Translations under genes and position numbers: made by a program
From: Clostridia bacterium
GTDB lineage: Bacteria > UBA6262 > WVXT01
Length of the DNA: 9,419 nucleotides
Reading direction: 5' to 3'
Assembly: GCA_030671905.1 (NCBI GenBank)
Contig: DAOVHK010000051.1
Coordinates: 1-9,419 of the forward strand
Part shown: in pieces, positions 6,454 through 9,419 of the stretch
How the letters are laid out: the number at the start of each line of letters is the position of its first letter
Position numbering within the stretch: the first letter of the stretch is position 1
The notes under the pieces: model-generated
The model's input: the letters and a program-made list of their open reading frames with translations, nothing else
The model's database searches: none
What the model was told of the DNA's origin: nothing

Positions 6454-8901
6454 ATGGAAGAGAAAAAGTTCGAAAATCCATATGGGTATTTTACTTCTGA
6501 TGGGAAGGAGTATGTGATTACCCGTCCGGACACTCCTCGTCCCTGGGTCAATGTAATCTGTCCTGGGGATTACGGATTGGTCGTCTCACAGGCGGGAAGT
6601 GGTTTCAGCTGGCGTAGTGATGTGAAGTTGAATATGGTTACTCGCTGGGAACAAGACCTGCTTAAGGACGATTGGGGAAAATATCTTTATTTAAGAGATA
6701 ATGATTCAGGTGACTACTGGTCACTTGCCTGGAAGCCGGTATGCAAACAACCTGAAAGTTACCAGTGCCGTCACGGGATAGGCTATACCACAATTAATTC
6801 GCTTAATGACGAGATTTCCAGTAGCTTTACAATCTTTGTTCCCCCGGATGAGCCCCTTGAAATCTGGATGGTGAAGTTGAGAAACGAATCTTCCAGAAAG
6901 CGCTCCTTAAGCCTATTCAGCTATTTAGAATGGCGTCTGGGTGCAGTGACAGATAGTCATAGAGAATTTCACAAAATTTTTATTGAAACAGAATATATGA
7001 AAAAAGAAAGTGCTCTTCTGGCGAGGAAGCGTCTTTGGGAACTTGGAAATAGACAGGGACAGCAATGGAATATGGACTGGAAGTATCTTGCCTTCCATTC
7101 TTCCAGCATTAAACCCAACTCCTTTGTAGTCAATAGAGAATCTTTCCTGGGAAAGTATGGCTCTTTAGAAAATCCCGCCATTTTAAAGGAAGACTCCTCA
7201 CGCCCAATACCTCTCACTAAAGGGGACTCCTATAAGTGGGTTGATCCCATTGCAAGTCTACAACTCAATATCCAGCTTGAAAGTTACCAGGAGAAGACAA
7301 TCATCTTCACTATTGGTTGCGCCAAAAACAGAAAGGAAGCAACGTCTTTAATCAGGAAATATAGTAAGGTGGAGAATGGAGTGGAAGCCTTAGAGAAGAC
7401 AAAAAGATTCTGGGAGAAATATCTAAAAAGCCCCTTGGTTCAGACACCGGATGAAGGGTTCAATTTTATGAACAATACCTGGTTCAAATATCAGGCTCTC
7501 TCGGCAAGGCTCTGGGGAAGAACAGGATACTATCAGTTGAGCGGAGCATATGGTTTCCGGGACCAACTTCAGGACAGTCAAATCTTTCTACCTTTTGAAC
7601 CAGAGTCTACCAGGAAGCAGATTCTTCTCCATGCCCAACATCAGTTCAAAGATGGCACAGTCTACCATTGGTGGCATCCTCTTTCCGAAGAGGGAAGAGT
7701 TACCGGGAAAACCGATGACCTACTATGGCTTCCTTATGTAACAATCAATTACTTGAAAGAGACCGACGATTTTGCCATCCTTTCTCAAAAGATTCCCTAT
7801 CTCCCTGAGCCTGGTGAAACGAGTAAGGTGAGACGTGAAACTGATACATTATACAATCATTGTAAAAGAGCAATAGAAAGAGTCTTCAAAAGGTTTAGTC
7901 CCAGAGGGCTTCCTCTTATTGGAGAAGGTGATTGGAATGACGGGATGTCTGCGGTGGGTTACAGATGGAAAGGGGAGAGTATCTGGCTGGCACATTTTCT
8001 TTATGGAATTTTGACAGATTTTGCTCAAGTGGCAAAAAGGAAAAGAGACAATAATCTTGCCACAAGGTATATCCAGAGAAGTGAAGTTTTAAAAGAAAAG
8101 ATAAATAGGTATGGATGGGACGGGAGTTGGTATATTAGAGCTACAAAAGATAACGGCGCTCCTATAGGGAGCTCAAAGTGCAAAGAGGGAAAGATATTCC
8201 TCAATGCACAGACCTGGGCAATCATAAATGGTGTAGCTCCCCAAGAGAGAGCTAAAAAGGCGATGGACTCGGTGGAAAAAATGCTGGGAGCAAGATATGG
8301 ACCGCTCATTTTCTATCCAGCCTACTCCCAGCCAGATGAAACCATAGGTTATCTCACTCGCTATGCGCCTGGCTTAAGAGAGAACGGAGGAGTATATACC
8401 CATGCAGCGGTTTGGGCAGTAATAGCAGAATGCATAATGAAAAGACAGAAGAAAGCATGGCAGTTCTATCTGGGGATATGTCCGGTCTATCGGGGACTTG
8501 ATTCCAAGTTATACAAGGCTGAGCCCTACGTGACTCCAGGGAATATGGATGGTCCTGCTTCACCAAATTTTGGTCAGGCTGGCTGGACATGGTATACCGG
8601 TTCTGCTGCCTGGATGTGGAAAGTGGGGATAGAGTGGATTCTAGGAGTAAGAGCAACTTTTGACAGTTTAATTGTTGACCCCTGCATTCCTCGAGAATGG
8701 AAGGGATTTAAGATTGAGAGGAGATTTCGAGGAGCTACATACCAGATAGAGGTGGATAATAGTAAAGGTGTCTCTTATGGAGTAAGAGAAGTAATTGTCG
8801 ATGGTAAGAAAGTAGAGAGAGGTAGAGAAACCCCTCCTTATGCAATCATTCCAATTTTTGGCGATGGAAAAACCCACAAGGTTGTAATCAAACTCGGTTA
8901 A
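6454..8901 (+). CDS. GH94 family glycoside phosphorylase
   Basis: An 815-residue cytoplasmic enzyme (no signal peptide) of the family that splits beta-linked glucosides or GlcNAc-glycosides with phosphate to give a sugar 1-phosphate. The N-terminal beta-sandwich (about 1-300) starts FENPYGYF and has the GSGFSWRSD signature at 48-56. The catalytic (alpha/alpha)6 barrel shows QLSGAYGFRDQLQD at 361-374, TDDLLWLPY at 420-428, GEGDWNDGM at 490-498 holding the general-acid Asp (D493/D496 pair), and RENGGVYTHAAVW at 642-654. GWTWYTGSAAWM is at 710-721, followed by WILGV. Length fits stand-alone cellobiose- and chitobiose-phosphorylase-type members (about 800) and is shorter than 1,2-beta-oligoglucan phosphorylases (about 1100). 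The GDWNDGM and ENGGxYTHA versions recall the GH94 domain of cyclic beta-1,2-glucan synthases and chitobiose phosphorylase more than cellobiose phosphorylase. Acceptor specificity is unassigned. As last gene of the cluster it would conserve energy from the imported oligosaccharide. Confidence 0.93.
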   Translation: MEEKKFENPYGYFTSDGKEYVITRPDTPRPWVNVICPGDYGLVVSQAGSGFSWRSDVKLNMVTRWEQDLLKDDWGKYLYLRDNDSGDYWSLAWKPVCKQPESYQCRHGIGYTTINSLNDEISSSFTIFVPPDEPLEIWMVKLRNESSRKRSLSLFSYLEWRLGAVTDSHREFHKIFIETEYMKKESALLARKRLWELGNRQGQQWNMDWKYLAFHSSSIKPNSFVVNRESFLGKYGSLENPAILKEDSSRPIPLTKGDSYKWVDPIASLQLNIQLESYQEKTIIFTIGCAKNRKEATSLIRKYSKVENGVEALEKTKRFWEKYLKSPLVQTPDEGFNFMNNTWFKYQALSARLWGRTGYYQLSGAYGFRDQLQDSQIFLPFEPESTRKQILLHAQHQFKDGTVYHWWHPLSEEGRVTGKTDDLLWLPYVTINYLKETDDFAILSQKIPYLPEPGETSKVRRETDTLYNHCKRAIERVFKRFSPRGLPLIGEGDWNDGMSAVGYRWKGESIWLAHFLYGILTDFAQVAKRKRDNNLATRYIQRSEVLKEKINRYGWDGSWYIRATKDNGAPIGSSKCKEGKIFLNAQTWAIINGVAPQERAKKAMDSVEKMLGARYGPLIFYPAYSQPDETIGYLTRYAPGLRENGGVYTHAAVWAVIAECIMKRQKKAWQFYLGICPVYRGLDSKLYKAEPYVTPGNMDGPASPNFGQAGWTWYTGSAAWMWKVGIEWILGVRATFDSLIVDPCIPREWKGFKIERRFRGATYQIEVDNSKGVSYGVREVIVDGKKVERGRETPPYAIIPIFGDGKTHKVVIKLG

Positions 8902-8908
8902 AACAAAA

Positions 8909-8937
8909 TTTTACAAAAATTTTACAATTCTTTTACA
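8909..8937 (+). repeat. Three TTTTACA repeats in 11-bp phase
   Basis: TTTTACAA occurs at 8909, 8920 and 8931, each start exactly 11 bases after the last, with variable bases AAA, TTC, ATC completing each unit. They lie just downstream of the GH94 stop and at the probable -35 region of the riboswitch transcript. One-turn phasing suggests an operator for a regulator bound on one face, or an AT-rich upstream promoter element. Confidence 0.6.
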
Positions 8938-8963
8938 AATCTGTAATATTTTCCGGGTATACT
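8921..8963 (+). promoter_or_regulatory. Probable sigma-70-type promoter for the riboswitch-controlled gene
   Basis: Best-spaced option: -35 TTTACA at 8921-8926, 17-base spacer, -10 TAATAT at 8944-8949, giving a start near 8956. A second option has the better -10 TATACT at 8958-8963 but a 20-base gap from TTTACA at 8932-8937. Both would transcribe the aptamer core; only the first clearly includes the proposed P1 strand at 8963. Confidence 0.5.
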
Positions 8964-9101
8964 TATGGCAAAAGGATATTCCGAAAAGGCAAACTCTGAG
9001 AGATCGGAGGGCGCAAAGCTCAGGGACCAACGCAGGGAAGGCATAAATCTTGTGCCTTCTATAGGTAGGTTTTCCTGTTTAGTCTGCCGAGCTGCCGATA
9101 A
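8963..9101 (+). ncRNA. GEMM-I-like cyclic dinucleotide riboswitch aptamer (c-di-GMP-I class likely)
   Basis: The core carries the class signature: GGCAAA at 8988-8993, a 6-bp stem CTCTGA/TCGGAG (8994-8999 with 9004-9009) capped by a GAGA tetraloop at 9000-9003, then GGCGCAAAGC at 9010-9019, then CAGGGACCAA. The second arm pairs 9021-9026 with 9072-9077, and an upper 7-bp stem pairs GAAGGCA (9037-9043) with TGCCTTC (9053-9059). TGCCGA at 9085-9090 fits the conserved 3' element. Aligned to the Vibrio Vc2 aptamer, 8988 corresponds to ligand-contacting G20 and 9015 to A47; a G at position 20 favours c-di-GMP over cGAMP. A possible closing stem pairs TTATGGCA (8963-8970) with TGCCGATAA (9093-9101, one bulge). 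Odd points: 43G instead of A, and seven extra bases (9078-9084) between the second arm and the TGCCGA. Outer borders are approximate. Confidence 0.78.
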
Positions 9102-9137
9102 CGCTTCTACAAACGCTATAGGTAGCTCGGCTTTTTT
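9086..9137 (+). terminator. Intrinsic terminator, expression platform of the riboswitch
   Basis: GCCGAGCTGCC (9086-9096) pairs with GGTAGCTCGGC (9121-9131) over 11 bp with one G-U pair and a 24-base loop, followed directly by six T (9132-9137). The 5' arm overlaps the aptamer's conserved 3' GCCGA and the proposed closing stem, so ligand binding and termination should exclude each other. It would also stop read-through from the sugar cluster. Confidence 0.85.
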
Positions 9138-9174
9138 AATAGATGCATAAGATTGAATTAAATTTTTTACAGGG

Positions 9175-9214
9175 GGAGGTGATGAACAATATCAACAAAT
9201 CTGTTTGTGTTTAA
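9175..9214 (+). other. Orphan perfect Shine-Dalgarno with a 10-codon ORF
   Basis: GGAGGTGAT at 9175-9183 is a full complement of the usual 16S rRNA 3' tail, the strongest such site in the window. The only nearby ORF is ATG 9182 to TAA 9212-9214, encoding MNNINKSVCV, and its ATG overlaps the site, which is too close for normal initiation. It lies in the leader between the terminator and the exported-protein gene. It could be a leader peptide, a ribosome standby site or a remnant. Confidence 0.35.
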
Positions 9215-9230
9215 AAAATCTATTTGAAAA

Positions 9231-9234
9231 GGAG
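9231..9234 (+). promoter_or_regulatory. Ribosome binding site of the exported-protein gene
   Basis: AAGGAG ends at 9234, 10 bases before ATG 9245. An ATG at 9235 touches the site and opens a frame without a signal-peptide pattern, so 9245 is preferred. Confidence 0.75.
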
Positions 9235-9244
9235 ATGAAAAAAG

Positions 9245-9419
9245 ATGAAAATGCGAACTATGTTAATTCTTACTTTGTTGTCAGTAGGTCTTTTACTGGC
9301 GGTAACAGGCATTGCTGGCGCTGGTGTTGTAGATACGAGCAGTGTTCCTGCCTCGGCCACGTTACAGGGAGTAAACACCGTGAGTGTACAGGCAGTAATA
9401 TATGCTGGCGCTTCAACCG
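9245..9419 (+). CDS. Exported protein of unknown function, N-terminal part; 3' end beyond window
   Basis: Fifty-eight residues are visible and the frame is open at the window edge. The N-terminus is a standard Sec signal peptide: charged MKMR, hydrophobic core about 6-21, then a probable signal peptidase I site after IAGA (residue 26). There is no lipobox cysteine. The mature start is rich in small and polar residues with alternating hydrophobics (VVDTSSVPASATLQGVNTVS), as in beta-rich surface proteins, but no domain can be named. The gene stands alone behind its own promoter, GEMM-I-like riboswitch and terminator, and so is probably switched by a cyclic dinucleotide. Such riboswitches often precede adhesins, pilins and other surface proteins; a surface or matrix role here is inference only. 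Confidence 0.85.
   Translation, partial: MKMRTMLILTLLSVGLLLAVTGIAGAGVVDTSSVPASATLQGVNTVSVQAVIYAGAST

Noticed and set aside
872..8877. Many 60-110 codon frames on the minus strand and in other + frames
   Set aside because: All lie opposite or inside the five well-supported genes, have no recognisable protein features and no ribosome sites; they are frame shadows.
8965..9150. A 61-codon ORF on the + strand between the GH94 gene and the exported-protein gene
   Set aside because: It lies across the riboswitch core and the terminator, has no ribosome site, and its composition looks like translated structured RNA. The RNA explanation accounts for every conserved block.

Overview
The window reads as a piece of an uncultivated or poorly studied bacterium with an outer-membrane-type or otherwise secretion-competent envelope: moderate to low GC, AGA/AGG-rich arginine codons, and short AT-rich spacers. 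Nothing in the sequence names the species. Candidate-phylum lineages such as Omnitrophota or Aerophobota would fit, but that is a guess from style, not from a marker gene. All genes lie on the + strand.

Positions 1-8901 form a carbohydrate uptake and breakdown cluster of five genes. They are: the 3' end of a glycoamylase-like (PF10091, GH144-type) glycosidase; an unusual single-chain fusion of a sugar-binding protein with a MalF-type permease; a MalG-type permease; a GH35-type glycosidase; and a GH94 sugar phosphorylase. The likely logic is extracellular trimming of a beta-glycan, import by an ABC transporter with a tethered receptor, and cytoplasmic cleavage by exo-glycosidase and phosphorolysis. 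No ATPase and no regulator are present, so the ATP-binding subunit must be encoded elsewhere. The glycan is not proven: beta-1,2-glucan is suggested by PF10091 plus a GH94 resembling that of cyclic-glucan synthases, and amino-sugar (chitosan/chitobiose-like) material is suggested by resemblance of the GH35 to archaeal exo-glucosaminidases.

The three wider gene junctions of this cluster (714-802, 3964-3999, 6409-6453) hold four copies of one small palindromic element: a GTAG-type 5' tail followed by a 7-bp hairpin with a GNNA loop. Two copies face each other at 720-783. This is the layout of REP/REPIN elements mobilised by RAYT transposases, in a sequence family I do not recognise.

Positions 8902-9244 are a long regulatory region: three TTTTACA repeats at exact 11-bp spacing, a promoter, a GEMM-I-like (cyclic dinucleotide, most likely c-di-GMP) riboswitch with its GNRA-capped stem, an intrinsic terminator overlapping the aptamer's 3' end, then an orphan perfect Shine-Dalgarno with a 10-codon ORF. 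It leads into a gene at 9245 for an exported protein, cut by the window edge. The second transcription unit is therefore probably a c-di-GMP-controlled surface or secreted protein, separate from the sugar cluster.
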